NCBI GenBank assembly: GCA_902520335.1
Contig: CABYNS010000002.1
Span: 124,001-188,000, forward strand
Length of the DNA stretch: 64,000 nt
Direction of reading: 5' to 3'
DNA from: an uncultured Pelagibacteraceae bacterium
Lineage (GTDB): Bacteria; Pseudomonadota; Alphaproteobacteria; Pelagibacterales; Pelagibacteraceae
A program made the position numbers and the translations under genes. Shown here in pieces: positions 17,659-28,431 of the stretch (position 1 is the stretch's first letter; each line of letters starts with the position of its first letter). The notes beneath the pieces are model-generated. The model saw only the letters and a list, made by a program, of their open reading frames with translations, was not told where the DNA came from and made no database searches.

Positions 17659-18504
17659 ATGAGCTATTCCAGAATAAAGTCTTATGCTAAAATTAATTTA
17701 GCTCTTAACGTCACTGGAAAAACTTCTAAGTTACATAAAATTGAAAGCGTTGTTGGTTTTGTTACGCTACATGATGTTATTTTGATTAAAAAAATTCAAT
17801 CAAAAAAACATATAATTTCATTTAAAGGGAAATTTTCAAAAAACATTGACCAAAAAAACACAATTTCAAAATTGTTTAAATTTTTAGAGAAAGAAAAGTT
17901 ACTTACAAGTTCTAAGTTTGAGATAAAAGTTAACAAATATATTCCATCAAAATCTGGATTGGGAGGCGGATCCATGAATGCCGCAAATATATTAAAATAT
18001 TTGATTAAAGAAAACTTTATAAATCCCAGTAAAAGACAATGCATTTCAATTTGTAAATCAATAGGTTCAGATGTAGCTCTAGGTCTTAATTCTACTTTTA
18101 CAATTCTTAAATCCAACAATCAGATTAAAGAGTTTAAAAACTGTAAAAAATTTTATGTGCTAATTGTTAAACCTAGTTTTGGATGTTCAACAAAAGAGAT
18201 ATATTCAGGTGTTAAAAAATTCACAAAACCAAGATTTAACAAACCTTCTAAGAAAATGTTTAGCTTTGATAATTTGAAAAAACTCAATAATTCTCTTGAA
18301 GCAATTTCTTTATCTAAGTTTCCGAAATTAAAAAATATCAAATATTTTCTTGAAAAATCTTCAAATAAGAGTTTTGTAAGAATGACAGGATCAGGTTCAG
18401 CAATTGTCGCATATTTTAAATCTAAAAAATTATGCGATGATGTAAAAAAAAAATTCAGTAGAAAATATAAAAATTGCTGGTGTAAAGTTGCAAAAACTAT
18501 ATAA
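17659..18504 (+). CDS. ispE: 4-diphosphocytidyl-2-C-methyl-D-erythritol kinase
   Basis: AKINLALNVTGK, YIPSKSGLGGGSMNAA, GSDVALGL, RMTGSGSAIVAYF (GHMP kinase). Confidence 0.94.
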   Translation: MSYSRIKSYAKINLALNVTGKTSKLHKIESVVGFVTLHDVILIKKIQSKKHIISFKGKFSKNIDQKNTISKLFKFLEKEKLLTSSKFEIKVNKYIPSKSGLGGGSMNAANILKYLIKENFINPSKRQCISICKSIGSDVALGLNSTFTILKSNNQIKEFKNCKKFYVLIVKPSFGCSTKEIYSGVKKFTKPRFNKPSKKMFSFDNLKKLNNSLEAISLSKFPKLKNIKYFLEKSSNKSFVRMTGSGSAIVAYFKSKKLCDDVKKKFSRKYKNCWCKVAKTI

Positions 18505-18535
18505 ACTCTTTTTTTTGTGTTATACGAAATTAAAT

Positions 18536-18609
18536 TGGGGCGTAGCCAAGCGGTAAGGCACGGGTTTTTGGTACCTGCATCCTAGGTTCGAATCCTAGCG
18601 CCCCAGCCA
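18536..18609 (+). tRNA. tRNA-Gln (TTG)
   Basis: TGGGGCG...CGCCCCA acceptor, anticodon loop TTTTGGT with TTG, GGTTCGAATCC T-arm, encoded CCA. Confidence 0.93.
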
Positions 18610-18612
18610 AAT

Positions 18613-19887
18613 ATGAAAAACTTTTTTAATAAAATTTTCTCGAGCTCAAAAAACCTTTACTCATTTAAGAATAATATCAAAAAACTTTCAATAACAACGC
18701 CTGTGAAAAAAATTTTTGAGGCTATTAATTCTCACACATCTGAAAGTGAGATTAGGTATGTTGGAGGTTGTTTGAGAAAAATATTGAATAATGAGAAAGT
18801 TGATGACATAGATTTAGCAACAAATTTAAATCCGATAGAAGTCTCCGAAATTTTAAAAAAAAATAAAATAAATTTTTATGAGTCGGGAATCGAGCATGGA
18901 ACGATTACAGCAATTCTAGATGATCATAAGTTTGAGATAACATCTCTAAGAGAAGATATTTTTACAGATGGTAGGCACGCGAAGGTAAAATTCTCAAAAG
19001 ATTGGAAAAAAGATGCTGCGAGAAGGGATTTCACTATTAATTCTATTTATGCTGATTTAGATGGAAATATATTCGATCCTCATAATGGAAAAAAAGATAT
19101 TGAAATGGGCCAGGTTAACTTTATTGGAAACCCCGAAAAAAGAATTAAAGAGGATTATTTAAGGATATTAAGATACTTAAGATTTTTTTTAAATTATTCA
19201 AAACAACCTCACAAAGAAGAAATAATTAAAACAATAAAAATTAATATAAGTGGTATTTCTATAATATCTAAAGAAAGATTATTGGACGAGTTAAAAAAAT
19301 TATTAAAATCAAATCATTTAGAAAAATTATCAAAAGATAAATTCAGCATCGAATTAATATTACTGATTTTCCCAGAGCTAAAGAATATCAAAAGTGTTGT
19401 TAATTCAATCAAAGTTAAGAAAGAATTTTTTGTTGACTTGGATTTTATATTTATTTTATTTTTAATGATAATAGATGGAACAGATAATTTAGAATATTTC
19501 TTATACAAATATAATATTTCAAAAAAAGATCAAAAAAGAGCTTATGCTATCAGTAACTTTTATAATGAAAAGGAGGGGATAAAAACTTTAAATGAAGCCA
19601 ACTTAAATAAAGTTTTATATTATCATGGCAAACAAGCAGTGTTGGATATTTTAAATTTTAAAATTATAAAATCAAAGAAATTAGATAAGAAAATGTTAAG
19701 TTTATTAGAACTTTATAAAAATAAGATTACACCAAGTTTGCCTATTGGAGCTGATTTATTAATGACAAGATATAACATACCAGAGGGAAAACAATTAGGA
19801 AGTATGCTTAAATCAATTGAGGAAGAGTGGGTAAGAAATAATTTTGAAATTTCTGAAAAACAAATCGACAATATTGTTAAAGGTTAA
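18613..19887 (+). CDS. CCA tRNA nucleotidyltransferase / poly(A) polymerase family
   Basis: [57 protein letters not shown]. Confidence 0.92.
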   Translation: MKNFFNKIFSSSKNLYSFKNNIKKLSITTPVKKIFEAINSHTSESEIRYVGGCLRKILNNEKVDDIDLATNLNPIEVSEILKKNKINFYESGIEHGTITAILDDHKFEITSLREDIFTDGRHAKVKFSKDWKKDAARRDFTINSIYADLDGNIFDPHNGKKDIEMGQVNFIGNPEKRIKEDYLRILRYLRFFLNYSKQPHKEEIIKTIKINISGISIISKERLLDELKKLLKSNHLEKLSKDKFSIELILLIFPELKNIKSVVNSIKVKKEFFVDLDFIFILFLMIIDGTDNLEYFLYKYNISKKDQKRAYAISNFYNEKEGIKTLNEANLNKVLYYHGKQAVLDILNFKIIKSKKLDKKMLSLLELYKNKITPSLPIGADLLMTRYNIPEGKQLGSMLKSIEEEWVRNNFEISEKQIDNIVKG

Positions 19888-20360
19888 AGATATTTGACGT
19901 CTTTTATTTCAAAGTTTTTTACTCCAGCGGGAGTATTTATTTCTACAAGATCGTTTTTATTTTTTCCAATAAGACCTTTACCTATTGGTGATTGAAAATA
20001 TAATAATTTTTTTTTTAAGTCTGCCTCATCTCTTCCAACTATTTTGTAATCTATCTTTTCACCAGTATCTAAATTTTCTAGAAATACAGTGGCACCAAAA
20101 ATCACTTTGCCATCATTATTAATTTTAGTAACATCAATAACGTTTGCTCTTGCTATAATATCATTTATTTCTGTTATTCTGCCTTCGTTGTGAGACTGTT
20201 CCTCTTTTGCTGCATGATACTCAGCATTTTCTTTTAAGTCTCCGTGAGATCTTGCTTCAGCAATTGCAGCAACTATTTCAGGTCTTTTTTTTTCTTTTAA
20301 AAAAATTAGTTCTTCTTTCAATTTATTTAATCCATTTAGAGTAATTGGTTCTTTATCCAT
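19884..20360 (-). CDS. greA: Transcription elongation factor GreA
   Basis: [51 protein letters not shown]. Start taken as MDKEP at 20360. Confidence 0.96.
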   Translation of the reverse strand: MDKEPITLNGLNKLKEELIFLKEKKRPEIVAAIAEARSHGDLKENAEYHAAKEEQSHNEGRITEINDIIARANVIDVTKINNDGKVIFGATVFLENLDTGEKIDYKIVGRDEADLKKKLLYFQSPIGKGLIGKNKNDLVEINTPAGVKNFEIKDVKYL

Positions 20361-20361
20361 T

Positions 20362-21189
20362 TTATTTCCATTTTGCATGAGGAGGTAATGACATTAATAT
20401 TCCCTCAACATTACCACCTGTTTGTAATCCAAATTTAGTACCTCTGTCATACAGTAAATTAAATTCCGCATATCTTCCTCTTTTAATATATTGATTTTCT
20501 TTATCTTTAGAAGTCCATTTTTTTTTAATTTTTTTACTTATAATTTTTTGAAAAATAGTTTCAAAAGTAACACCAACATCTCTGACAAATTTAAAATTTT
20601 TTTCAAAATTATCTTTTTTATAATCAAAAAAAATACCACCTATTCCACGAGGTTCTTTTCTATGAGGTAGATAAAAATATTCATCACACCACTTTTTATA
20701 TTTTTTATAATAATTTTTGTCATGTCGATTGCACATATCTCTAAGAGTTTTATGAAACACCTCTTTTTCCTTATTATCTTTTTTTGAAGGCGTAACGTCA
20801 ATACCTCCACCGAACCAATCAAAAGTCGTACAAATATATCTAGTGTTAAAATGCATCGCGGGAATTAAAGGGTTTTTCATATGCATTACTACAGATATAC
20901 CAGATGCCCAGAACCTAGGATCTTTTTGAGCACCCGGTATGTTTTGTTGAAATTTTTTTGGAAATTTTCCATAAACTTTCGAAAAATTAACACCTACTTT
21001 ATCAAAAATTTTTCCATTTTTTAAAATTCTATATTCACCACCACCTTCATCTTTCTTTAAATTTCTTTTCCATGTAGTCGACTTGAAACTGATCTTGTTT
21101 TTTTCAAAATCACCAATAGTTTTACAAAACATCTCCTGCAAAGATTTAAACCAATTACTTGTTAATTTTTGTTTTATTTCTAGATCCAT
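20362..21189 (-). CDS. hemF: Oxygen-dependent coproporphyrinogen III oxidase
   Basis: [70 protein letters not shown]. Confidence 0.97.
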   Translation of the reverse strand: MDLEIKQKLTSNWFKSLQEMFCKTIGDFEKNKISFKSTTWKRNLKKDEGGGEYRILKNGKIFDKVGVNFSKVYGKFPKKFQQNIPGAQKDPRFWASGISVVMHMKNPLIPAMHFNTRYICTTFDWFGGGIDVTPSKKDNKEKEVFHKTLRDMCNRHDKNYYKKYKKWCDEYFYLPHRKEPRGIGGIFFDYKKDNFEKNFKFVRDVGVTFETIFQKIISKKIKKKWTSKDKENQYIKRGRYAEFNLLYDRGTKFGLQTGGNVEGILMSLPPHAKWK

Positions 21190-21663
21190 TTAAATTAATT
21201 CATTTTGTTTTAAGCACTCAGCCAATACTATTGCAACAGAAGAAGAAATATTAAGAGAACGCTTATTATTTCTCATTGGAATTTTTAACCTATTATTTAT
21301 CATTTTATGTACATATTCAGGCACTCCTGCACTTTCTCTTCCAAATAAAATTGTATCATTTTTTTTAAACTTAAATTGTGTATATGAGCTAGAGGCTTTT
21401 GTGGTCATCAGTATAATTCTTTGATTCTGTTTTTCATCAAAAAACTGATTGGAGCTCTTATAATACCTAATCTCTTTTTCATCCATATAATCCATCACAA
21501 CCCTTTTAAATCTTTTATCATTTAATAAAAAACCACAAGGCTCTATTATTTCTAATTTCGCCCCTAAACAGGCACAAGTTCTTATGATCGCAGCAGTATT
21601 TTGAGGAATATCAGGTTCAAATAGTGCAATTTTTGGCCCATCATTAATTGGATTATGTGTCAT
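21190..21663 (-). CDS. trmL: tRNA (cytidine(34)-2'-O)-methyltransferase (SPOUT family)
   Basis: IALFEPDIPQNTAAIIRTCACLGAKLEIIEPCGF, LFGRESAGVPEYVH, IPMRNNKRSLNISSSVAIVLAE. Confidence 0.94.
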   Translation of the reverse strand: MTHNPINDGPKIALFEPDIPQNTAAIIRTCACLGAKLEIIEPCGFLLNDKRFKRVVMDYMDEKEIRYYKSSNQFFDEKQNQRIILMTTKASSSYTQFKFKKNDTILFGRESAGVPEYVHKMINNRLKIPMRNNKRSLNISSSVAIVLAECLKQNELI

Positions 21664-21754
21664 TCTATCAGTAGAAAAATAATACTTTTTTATTATATGT
21701 AATCATATATTAACTACCTAAATCAACATATAGAATTATAAAGACCTTTAGACA

Positions 21755-22261
21755 GTGGAAAAGAAAACTAAAAGAAGAGATTTTTTATTTACAGCTACTT
21801 ATGCAGTCGGAGCCGTAGGAGCAGGTGCAGTGATTTGGCCTATGATAGATCAAATGAACCCTGATGCTTCTGTAAAAGCTCTAGCAAGTACTGAAGTTGA
21901 CATAAGTGCAGTTGATCCTGGAAAAACTATTACTGTGCTGTGGAGGGGAAAACCAGTTTTTATTAGAAGAAGAACACAAGAAGAAATAGCAGAGGCTAGA
22001 TCTGTCAAAATGGAAGACTTAAAGCATCCAGAAAAGGATGAAGATCGTGCAAAAGATCCAGAGTGGCTTGTTATGCTCGGAGTATGTACGCACCTAGGCT
22101 GTGTGCCTTTAGATCAAAAAGGAGATTACAACGGATGGTTCTGCCCATGTCATGGTTCTCATTATGATACTTCAGGAAGAATTAGAAAAGGTCCAGCCCC
22201 AACGAATATGGAAATCCCTGAATATAAATTTGTTGATGCTAACACAATTAAGATTGGATAA
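21755..22261 (+). CDS. petA: Ubiquinol-cytochrome c reductase Rieske iron-sulfur subunit
   Basis: GTG start; twin-arginine [32 protein letters not shown]...CPCHGSHYD. Confidence 0.97.
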   Translation: MEKKTKRRDFLFTATYAVGAVGAGAVIWPMIDQMNPDASVKALASTEVDISAVDPGKTITVLWRGKPVFIRRRTQEEIAEARSVKMEDLKHPEKDEDRAKDPEWLVMLGVCTHLGCVPLDQKGDYNGWFCPCHGSHYDTSGRIRKGPAPTNMEIPEYKFVDANTIKIG

Positions 22262-22267
22262 TTTTTT

Positions 22268-23533
22268 ATGAGTGAACACGAATACACACCAAAATCAAAA
22301 GTTGGAAAATGGTTTAACGACAGGTTACCCCTTTTAACTTTAGCAAATCATTTAACAGATTATCCAACACCAAAAAACTTAAATTATTGGTGGACTTTTG
22401 GGGGAATTCTTACTTTTTGTTTAATTACCCAAATTGTAACCGGATTAGTTTTAGCAATGCATTATATTGCACATGCTGATATGGCGTTTCAAAGTGTCGA
22501 ACACATAATGAGAGATGTAAACTACGGATGGTTAATAAGATATATACATGCAAATGGTGCTTCAATGTTTTTCTTAGCAGTTTACATTCACATATTTAGA
22601 TCTTTGTTTTACGGCTCATATAAATCACCAAGAGAAATTATATGGATTATTGGTATAATCATTTATCTTCTTATGATGGCAGCTGCTTTTTTAGGCTATG
22701 TTTTGCCATGGGGACAAATGAGTTTTTGGGGAGCTACAGTTATTACAAATTTATTTAGTGCAATTCCTTTAGTAGGTGAGGGAATAGTAACATGGTTATG
22801 GGGAGGATATTCAGTAGACAACCCAACACTTACAAGATTTTTCACTCTACACTACTTAATTCCTTTTTTAATTTTAGGTTTAGTCGTTTTACATATTTGG
22901 GCTCTTCACGTGCCTGGAAATAATAATCCAATAGGTATTGATATAAAAAAACCATCAAAAGACACAGTTCCATTTCATCCATACATAGTTATTAAAGATG
23001 GTTTTGCGTTGTTGATGTTTATGATTGTTTTTGCTTTTTTTGTTTTCTATACACCAAATATTTTAGGTCATGCTGATAATTACATTGAAGCTAATCCTCT
23101 TGTAACACCAGCTCACATTGTTCCAGAGTGGTATCTGTTACCTTTTTATGCAATTTTGAGATCAGTCCCAGATAAACTTTTAGGAGTTATAGCGATGTTG
23201 TCTGCTATTCTGATATTAGCTGCATTACCTTGGTTAGACACATCAAAAATTAGATCTGCAGTTTTTAGACCTTTGTATAAACAGTTTTATTGGATCTTGG
23301 TAGCTGATGTTTTGATTTTAGGATATGTCGGAGCTATGCCAGCTGAGGGCCTTTACTTATTAATTGCTAGGATTGCAACAGCATATTACTTCCTTCATTT
23401 TTTAGTTGTACTGCCAGTATTAGGATTCAAAGAGAGGACCACACCTGTTCCTTTGAGTATTACTGAACCAATTTTGGGTGGATCACCTAATCTTGCAGCG
23501 GTGAAAAAAAAGGATAGTTTTAAAGTTCAGTGA
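22268..23533 (+). CDS. petB: Cytochrome b of bc1 complex
   Basis: [69 protein letters not shown]. Confidence 0.98.
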   Translation: MSEHEYTPKSKVGKWFNDRLPLLTLANHLTDYPTPKNLNYWWTFGGILTFCLITQIVTGLVLAMHYIAHADMAFQSVEHIMRDVNYGWLIRYIHANGASMFFLAVYIHIFRSLFYGSYKSPREIIWIIGIIIYLLMMAAAFLGYVLPWGQMSFWGATVITNLFSAIPLVGEGIVTWLWGGYSVDNPTLTRFFTLHYLIPFLILGLVVLHIWALHVPGNNNPIGIDIKKPSKDTVPFHPYIVIKDGFALLMFMIVFAFFVFYTPNILGHADNYIEANPLVTPAHIVPEWYLLPFYAILRSVPDKLLGVIAMLSAILILAALPWLDTSKIRSAVFRPLYKQFYWILVADVLILGYVGAMPAEGLYLLIARIATAYYFLHFLVVLPVLGFKERTTPVPLSITEPILGGSPNLAAVKKKDSFKVQ

Positions 23534-24309
23534 AAAATTTTTTTAGAATATCGTTTTTAATAGCATTATTTTTTGGATTTCAATTTAACTCTAATGCAGC
23601 TGAGAAAGTTGAATATTTAAAAACTGATTGGAGTTTTAAGGGTCCCTTCGGAAAGTTTGACAGAACTGCACTTCAAAGGGGATATCAAGTTTATCAAGAA
23701 GTTTGTTCTTCTTGCCATTCTATGAAATATCTAAGTTATAGAAATTTAGTGGAAGAGGGTGGGCCTGAATTTTCAGTGGAACAAGCAAAAGCCATTGCAG
23801 CATCTTTCGAGGTAAAGGATGGACCAAATGCAGATGGTGAAATGTTTATGAGACCAGGAAGGTTGTCGGATAAATTTGTGATGCCTTACGAAAATGAAAA
23901 AGCTGCTCAAGCTGCAAACGGTGGAGCATACCCTCCCGATATGACTGTTTTAGTAAAAGCGAGAGGCGGTGGAGTTGATTATATCTATTCACTCCTTCAA
24001 GGATATGAAGATCCACCAGTTGGAGTGACTCTAGATGATGGTGTTTACTATAATAAATATATGTATGGAAATAAGATTAAAATGTCCAATCAACTTTCTG
24101 ATGGTTTAGTAGAATACTCAGATGGTACTAATGCTTCTGTAGAACAAATGGCAAAAGATGTTACAACTTTTTTAATGTGGACCGCAGAACCTCATTTAGA
24201 AACACGTCATAAAATGGGTTTTAAAGCAATAGTTTATTTAATTATATTAACAGTTTTAGTTTATTTTAGTATGAAGAGAATCTGGTCACGTATTGAAACG
24301 AAAGTTTAA
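23530..24309 (+). CDS. petC: Cytochrome c1
   Basis: GTG start overlapping petB stop; [15 protein letters not shown] haem site; [23 protein letters not shown]-terminal TM anchor. Confidence 0.97.
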   Translation: MKNFFRISFLIALFFGFQFNSNAAEKVEYLKTDWSFKGPFGKFDRTALQRGYQVYQEVCSSCHSMKYLSYRNLVEEGGPEFSVEQAKAIAASFEVKDGPNADGEMFMRPGRLSDKFVMPYENEKAAQAANGGAYPPDMTVLVKARGGGVDYIYSLLQGYEDPPVGVTLDDGVYYNKYMYGNKIKMSNQLSDGLVEYSDGTNASVEQMAKDVTTFLMWTAEPHLETRHKMGFKAIVYLIILTVLVYFSMKRIWSRIETKV

Positions 24310-25359
24310 AACGTCACCGTCTTTAACAATATAGTCTTTACCTTCTAATCTCATTTTTCCGTTTGTTTTAGAATTTACCCATCCATCATTTTCAACAAAA
24401 TCATTATAAGAAATTGTCTCAGCTCTAATAAATCCTTTTTCAAAATCAGTATGTATTTCACCAGCAGCTTTTGGAGCTAAACAATTTTTCTGAATAGTCC
24501 AGGCTCTTGTTTCCTCAGGACCTGAGGTAAAAAAAGTGTCCAATTCTAAAATCTTATAACCTTTTTGAATCAACATATCCAAGCCAGTATTCTTTAAGCC
24601 AATCATTTCCATGTAGTTTTTTCTTTCTTCACTATCTAACTCATTGATTTGATTTTCAATATCAGCAGATACAATCAAAGTGTTTTCTAAACCAAATTTT
24701 TCTAAGAATGATTTGGTGTAACCGTTTCCATTTTGGACACTTTTCTCATCAACATTACAAACAAATATTTTGGGTTTTAAAGATAGTAAACCACTTAAAT
24801 ATAGTTGTTTTTTGGTAAATTCTGATTTTAAACTTGATAAATCTTGATCATTGTTAATTAAGTCTAAACAACTTTGAAGAATTTTAATTTGATCCTCATC
24901 AATATTTTTTTTGTTATTTTTCTCAAGTCTTTTTTGAATGGATTCTAAATCTGCAAGCTTCATTTCTGTTTCAATTATTTCAAGATCTCTAACAGGGTCA
25001 ACTGTAGGATTTACATTTTGAATATCACTAGAGTCAAAACATCTAATCATATGTATTACAGCGTCTACTTCTCTGATATGAGATAGAAATTTATTTCCTA
25101 AACCTTCACCTTTAGATGCTCCCTTTACAAGACCAGCTATGTCAACAAAAGAAATAGTAGTGGGTATAATTTTTTTTGATTTAGAAATTTTAGCTAAATT
25201 TTCTAATCGATAATCAGGCACACTAACTACACCAATATTTGGATCAATTGTACAGAATGGAAAGTTAGCTGCTTGAGCTTTATTTGAATTGGTTAATGCA
25301 TTGAAGAGAGTAGATTTACCTACATTTGGCAAACCTACGATTCCACACTTGAAACTCAT
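24286..25359 (-). CDS. ychF: YchF/OLA1 family ATPase
   Basis: CGIVGLPNVGKSTLFNALTNS, ANFPFCTIDPN, VDIAGLVKGASKGEGLGNKFLSHIREVDA, ETRAWTI, TGS-like C-term. Confidence 0.97.
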   Translation of the reverse strand: MSFKCGIVGLPNVGKSTLFNALTNSNKAQAANFPFCTIDPNIGVVSVPDYRLENLAKISKSKKIIPTTISFVDIAGLVKGASKGEGLGNKFLSHIREVDAVIHMIRCFDSSDIQNVNPTVDPVRDLEIIETEMKLADLESIQKRLEKNNKKNIDEDQIKILQSCLDLINNDQDLSSLKSEFTKKQLYLSGLLSLKPKIFVCNVDEKSVQNGNGYTKSFLEKFGLENTLIVSADIENQINELDSEERKNYMEMIGLKNTGLDMLIQKGYKILELDTFFTSGPEETRAWTIQKNCLAPKAAGEIHTDFEKGFIRAETISYNDFVENDGWVNSKTNGKMRLEGKDYIVKDGDVLNFRFNT

Positions 25360-25919
25360 TATTTATTATTTACTGTACTAGAAAAAAGATCTAATTTTTT
25401 TTCAACAAGAAAAGAAATTGAGTCATTTATATGTTTTGATATTTTTTCAATACCTAATGACTCATCTTCGTCAAAATTTTGTAAAACGTAATCTGCAACC
25501 TCGATGTTTCCTTTGGGTTTACCAATACCTATTCTAACTCTAGAATAATCTTTGCCGATAAACTTATCAATCGAGGCAATGCCATTGTGTCCAGCGCTTG
25601 ATCCTCCAAATTTAGCTTTAATTTTTCCAAATTCCACATCTAGATCATCATGAAAAACTATTACATCTTGAGCATCAATTTTAAAATATTCAATAAGCTC
25701 TCTAATACAAATTCCTGAATTATTCATAAAGGTCAAAGGTTTGATGGCATAAACTTTAACATTTCCTATATTGCCAGTGGTTAATAGGCCTTTAAATTTT
25801 GGTTTTTGTTTTGATAAACTAAATTTTTTGTTTATTGCGTCTATAATTTTAAACCCAACATTATGTCGATTATTTTCACTGTCTGGTGTTGGATTACCCA
25901 ATCCTACAAATAAAAGCAT
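25359..25919 (-). CDS. pth: Peptidyl-tRNA hydrolase
   Basis: LLFVGLGNPTPDSENNRHNVGFKIID, KPLTFMNNSG, VFHDDLDVEFGKIKAKFGGSSAGHNGIASI, RIGIGKP. Confidence 0.96.
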   Translation of the reverse strand: MLLFVGLGNPTPDSENNRHNVGFKIIDAINKKFSLSKQKPKFKGLLTTGNIGNVKVYAIKPLTFMNNSGICIRELIEYFKIDAQDVIVFHDDLDVEFGKIKAKFGGSSAGHNGIASIDKFIGKDYSRVRIGIGKPKGNIEVADYVLQNFDEDESLGIEKISKHINDSISFLVEKKLDLFSSTVNNK

Positions 25920-25949
25920 GATCTATTGATTAATTTTCAATTTAGTTGA

Positions 25950-26687
25950 TTATTTTTTTTCTTCAGGAGGTTTTTTGTCAGCAGGTTTTTTATCATCACC
26001 TTCTTTTTTATCTCCTTTATCACCCTCAGGAGTAGCTTTATCCCCATCGGCCGCTGCTGCAGTTGTACCCTCTGTACCTTCTTCACCCCCTGCACCTTCT
26101 GCTTCAGCAGGTTTTTCAGGTTCTTTCATAACTGTTGGAGCTGCTAATGTTGCTATTACAAAATCTCTTCCTTGAATCGTTGGAACAACTTCTGGATCTA
26201 ATTTAACTGAAGAGATTTTAAAACTCTCACCTATATCAACACCATCTAAGTCTAACGTCAAATTTTCAGGAATCTTTTCACTTGGACATTTCAATTCTAC
26301 TTTTCTTCTAACAATGTTTAGCACCCCACCTTTTTTAAGACCGGGAGATTTTTCGTGATTAATAAAATTTACTGGAATTTCTATTTTTATTTTTACACCT
26401 GGTAGCACTCTTAAAAAATCTACATGAATTGGTTCATCGGTTAAAATATGATATTTTATTTCTCTTGGTAATACATTTTGATTACTACCATCTATCTTCA
26501 GAGTAATTATGTTTGAGAAGAAATTTTCTTTTTCAATAAAAGTTTTAAGTAATTTTTTAGAAATAGATATCTTTTGATTTTTATCTTTACCGCCGTAGAT
26601 AATTGCTGGAACATTTCCACTATTTCTTATAGCGTTTAACTGCCCTTTAGTGGAATTATCTCTAATGTTAGCTACTATTGAATTCAT
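25950..26687 (-). CDS. rplY: 50S ribosomal protein L25 (Ctc type) with acidic/Pro/Lys-rich C-terminal tail
   Basis: RNSGNVPAIIYGGKD, HVDFLRV, KSPGLKKGGVLNIVRRKVELKCPSEKIPENLTLDL; tail EPEKPAEAEGAGGEEGTEG...KKPPEEKK. Confidence 0.92.
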   Translation of the reverse strand: MNSIVANIRDNSTKGQLNAIRNSGNVPAIIYGGKDKNQKISISKKLLKTFIEKENFFSNIITLKIDGSNQNVLPREIKYHILTDEPIHVDFLRVLPGVKIKIEIPVNFINHEKSPGLKKGGVLNIVRRKVELKCPSEKIPENLTLDLDGVDIGESFKISSVKLDPEVVPTIQGRDFVIATLAAPTVMKEPEKPAEAEGAGGEEGTEGTTAAAADGDKATPEGDKGDKKEGDDKKPADKKPPEEKK

Positions 26688-26730
26688 AAAACAGAGCTTT
26701 TTAACTCATGTTTACAAATAATCAAGAAAT

Positions 26731-27663
26731 TTATTTAAATAAATCTGATACGGATGTTGAATTTGAAATTCTCTTTATTGCTTCACCCATAAGACCTGAT
26801 ATGGGTAAAACCTCAATATTTTTCACATTTTTAGTTTTATGAACATTGTCTATTGTATCGGTTATAACTAAATTTTTAATTACTGAACTTTTAATTTTTT
26901 TAATTGCATCTCCACTTAAAACCCCATGAGTAATGTAAACATAAACATCTTTTGCTCCTCGAGATTTCAAAGCTTTCGCCGCATTAACAATTGTGCCACC
27001 TGAATCAATTATATCATCAACTATAATACAAGTTTGTCCTTTTACATCACCAATGATATTCATAACTTCTGATTGCCCTGGCTTTGGTCTTCTTTTATCT
27101 ACAATAGCTAGTCCTACATTTAAAAGTTTTCCAAGTGCTCTAGCTCTTTCTGTTCCTCCCACATCAGGTGCAACACAAATAATTTTTTTACTTTTAATTT
27201 TCTTTCTAGCGTGTCTAGCAAATATTGGAGTAGAAAATAAGTTATCAACAGGAATATCAAAGAAACCTTGAATTTGACCTGCGTGCAAATCTACAGTTAC
27301 CACTCTATCAGCACCAGCTTTAGTAATTAAATTTGAAACAAGTTTTGCAGATATGGAAGTTCTTGGAACAACCTTTCTATCTTGTCTTGCATATCCAAAA
27401 TACGGTATTACCGCTGTTATATTTTTTGCTGACGACCTCTTAAGAGCATCAATACATAATAACAATTCCATTAGATTATCATTTGCTGGAGAGGAGATAG
27501 ACTGAACAATGAAAATACTGTTTCCTCTTATATTTTCATTTATTTCAGTATAAATTTCACCATCAGCAAATTTTCTAATACTTGAATTTACAAGTTTTGT
27601 TTTTAAGTATTTAGCAATGTTTTTACTTAAAACTTTATTGCTGTTTCCAGTTAATAATTTCAT
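26731..27663 (-). CDS. prs: Ribose-phosphate pyrophosphokinase
   Basis: RKFADGEIYTEINENIRG, VIPYFGYARQDRK, VTVDLHAGQIQGFFDIPVDN, IVDDIIDSGGTIVNAAKAL. Confidence 0.97.
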   Translation of the reverse strand: MKLLTGNSNKVLSKNIAKYLKTKLVNSSIRKFADGEIYTEINENIRGNSIFIVQSISSPANDNLMELLLCIDALKRSSAKNITAVIPYFGYARQDRKVVPRTSISAKLVSNLITKAGADRVVTVDLHAGQIQGFFDIPVDNLFSTPIFARHARKKIKSKKIICVAPDVGGTERARALGKLLNVGLAIVDKRRPKPGQSEVMNIIGDVKGQTCIIVDDIIDSGGTIVNAAKALKSRGAKDVYVYITHGVLSGDAIKKIKSSVIKNLVITDTIDNVHKTKNVKNIEVLPISGLMGEAIKRISNSTSVSDLFK

Positions 27664-27672
27664 TGAGAAACT

Positions 27673-28431
27673 CTAATTAATCATAATTAATGAAATATTT
27701 CTACCATAATCATCATGATTTAAATGCAAAGACCTTCTTGCACTAAAAAAATTATTTTTTTTGGGAAAAGTATCAATATTTATCGTCTCTAAATTTGTGA
27801 TTTTCATTAATTTGAGTTGTAATTTAACATATTTTGATAAATCAAAATAAATTAAGTTTTTTCTTTTTTTAAAAAAAACTTTATTTCTTTTATTTTTTTT
27901 TAGGAATTTTCTTTTAAAATCTTCTTTTACGTTATAGCTTTTTTGAGCAATACAAGGACCTATAACAGCAATTATATTCTTTTTTTCACAGCCCTTTTTC
28001 ATCATGAAATTTATTACTTTTGAAATAATTCCTTTATATGCACCTTTCCATCCAGCATGAATAGCAGCTACCATCTTTTTTTGTTTATCAAAAATTAATA
28101 TTGGTGCACAATCAGCTGTAAGAATTCCAATTGGTAATCTTGGAATGTCAGTAATTACTGCATCTGCCCTCTTTTTTTTTAGGTACTTAGAATATTTATT
28201 GATGAAAACAAATTTATTACTATGTATTTGATGGAGTAAAAAAATATTTTTTGAATTTTTATCGATTTTCTTTTTAACAATTCTTAAATTTTTAATAACT
28301 TTAGTTTTGTAGTCGTTAGAGCCTGGTCCACAATTTAAGCTTTTATAAATACCTCTCGAACACCCACCTTTTTTATTAAAAAAACCATGACTGATCTCTT
28401 TAAATTTAGATAATTTTTTTGAAACTATCAA
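27673..28431 (-). CDS. pgeF: Multicopper polyphenol oxidase / purine nucleoside phosphorylase LACC1 (YfiH) family
   Basis: HGFFNKKGGCSRGIYKSLNCG, LHQIHSN, GILTADCAPILI, AAIHAGWKGAYKGI, IGPCIAQKSY. Confidence 0.92.
   Translation of the reverse strand: MIVSKKLSKFKEISHGFFNKKGGCSRGIYKSLNCGPGSNDYKTKVIKNLRIVKKKIDKNSKNIFLLHQIHSNKFVFINKYSKYLKKKRADAVITDIPRLPIGILTADCAPILIFDKQKKMVAAIHAGWKGAYKGIISKVINFMMKKGCEKKNIIAVIGPCIAQKSYNVKEDFKRKFLKKNKRNKVFFKKRKNLIYFDLSKYVKLQLKLMKITNLETINIDTFPKKNNFFSARRSLHLNHDDYGRNISLIMIN

Noticed and set aside
17796-18341. Minus-strand ORFs inside ispE (17796-18119, 18153-18341)
   Set aside because: Shadow ORFs antisense to ispE with no motifs.
25975-26175. 66-aa plus-strand Ser/Pro/Ala-rich ORF
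   Set aside because: Mirror of the low-complexity rplY tail; composition artefact.
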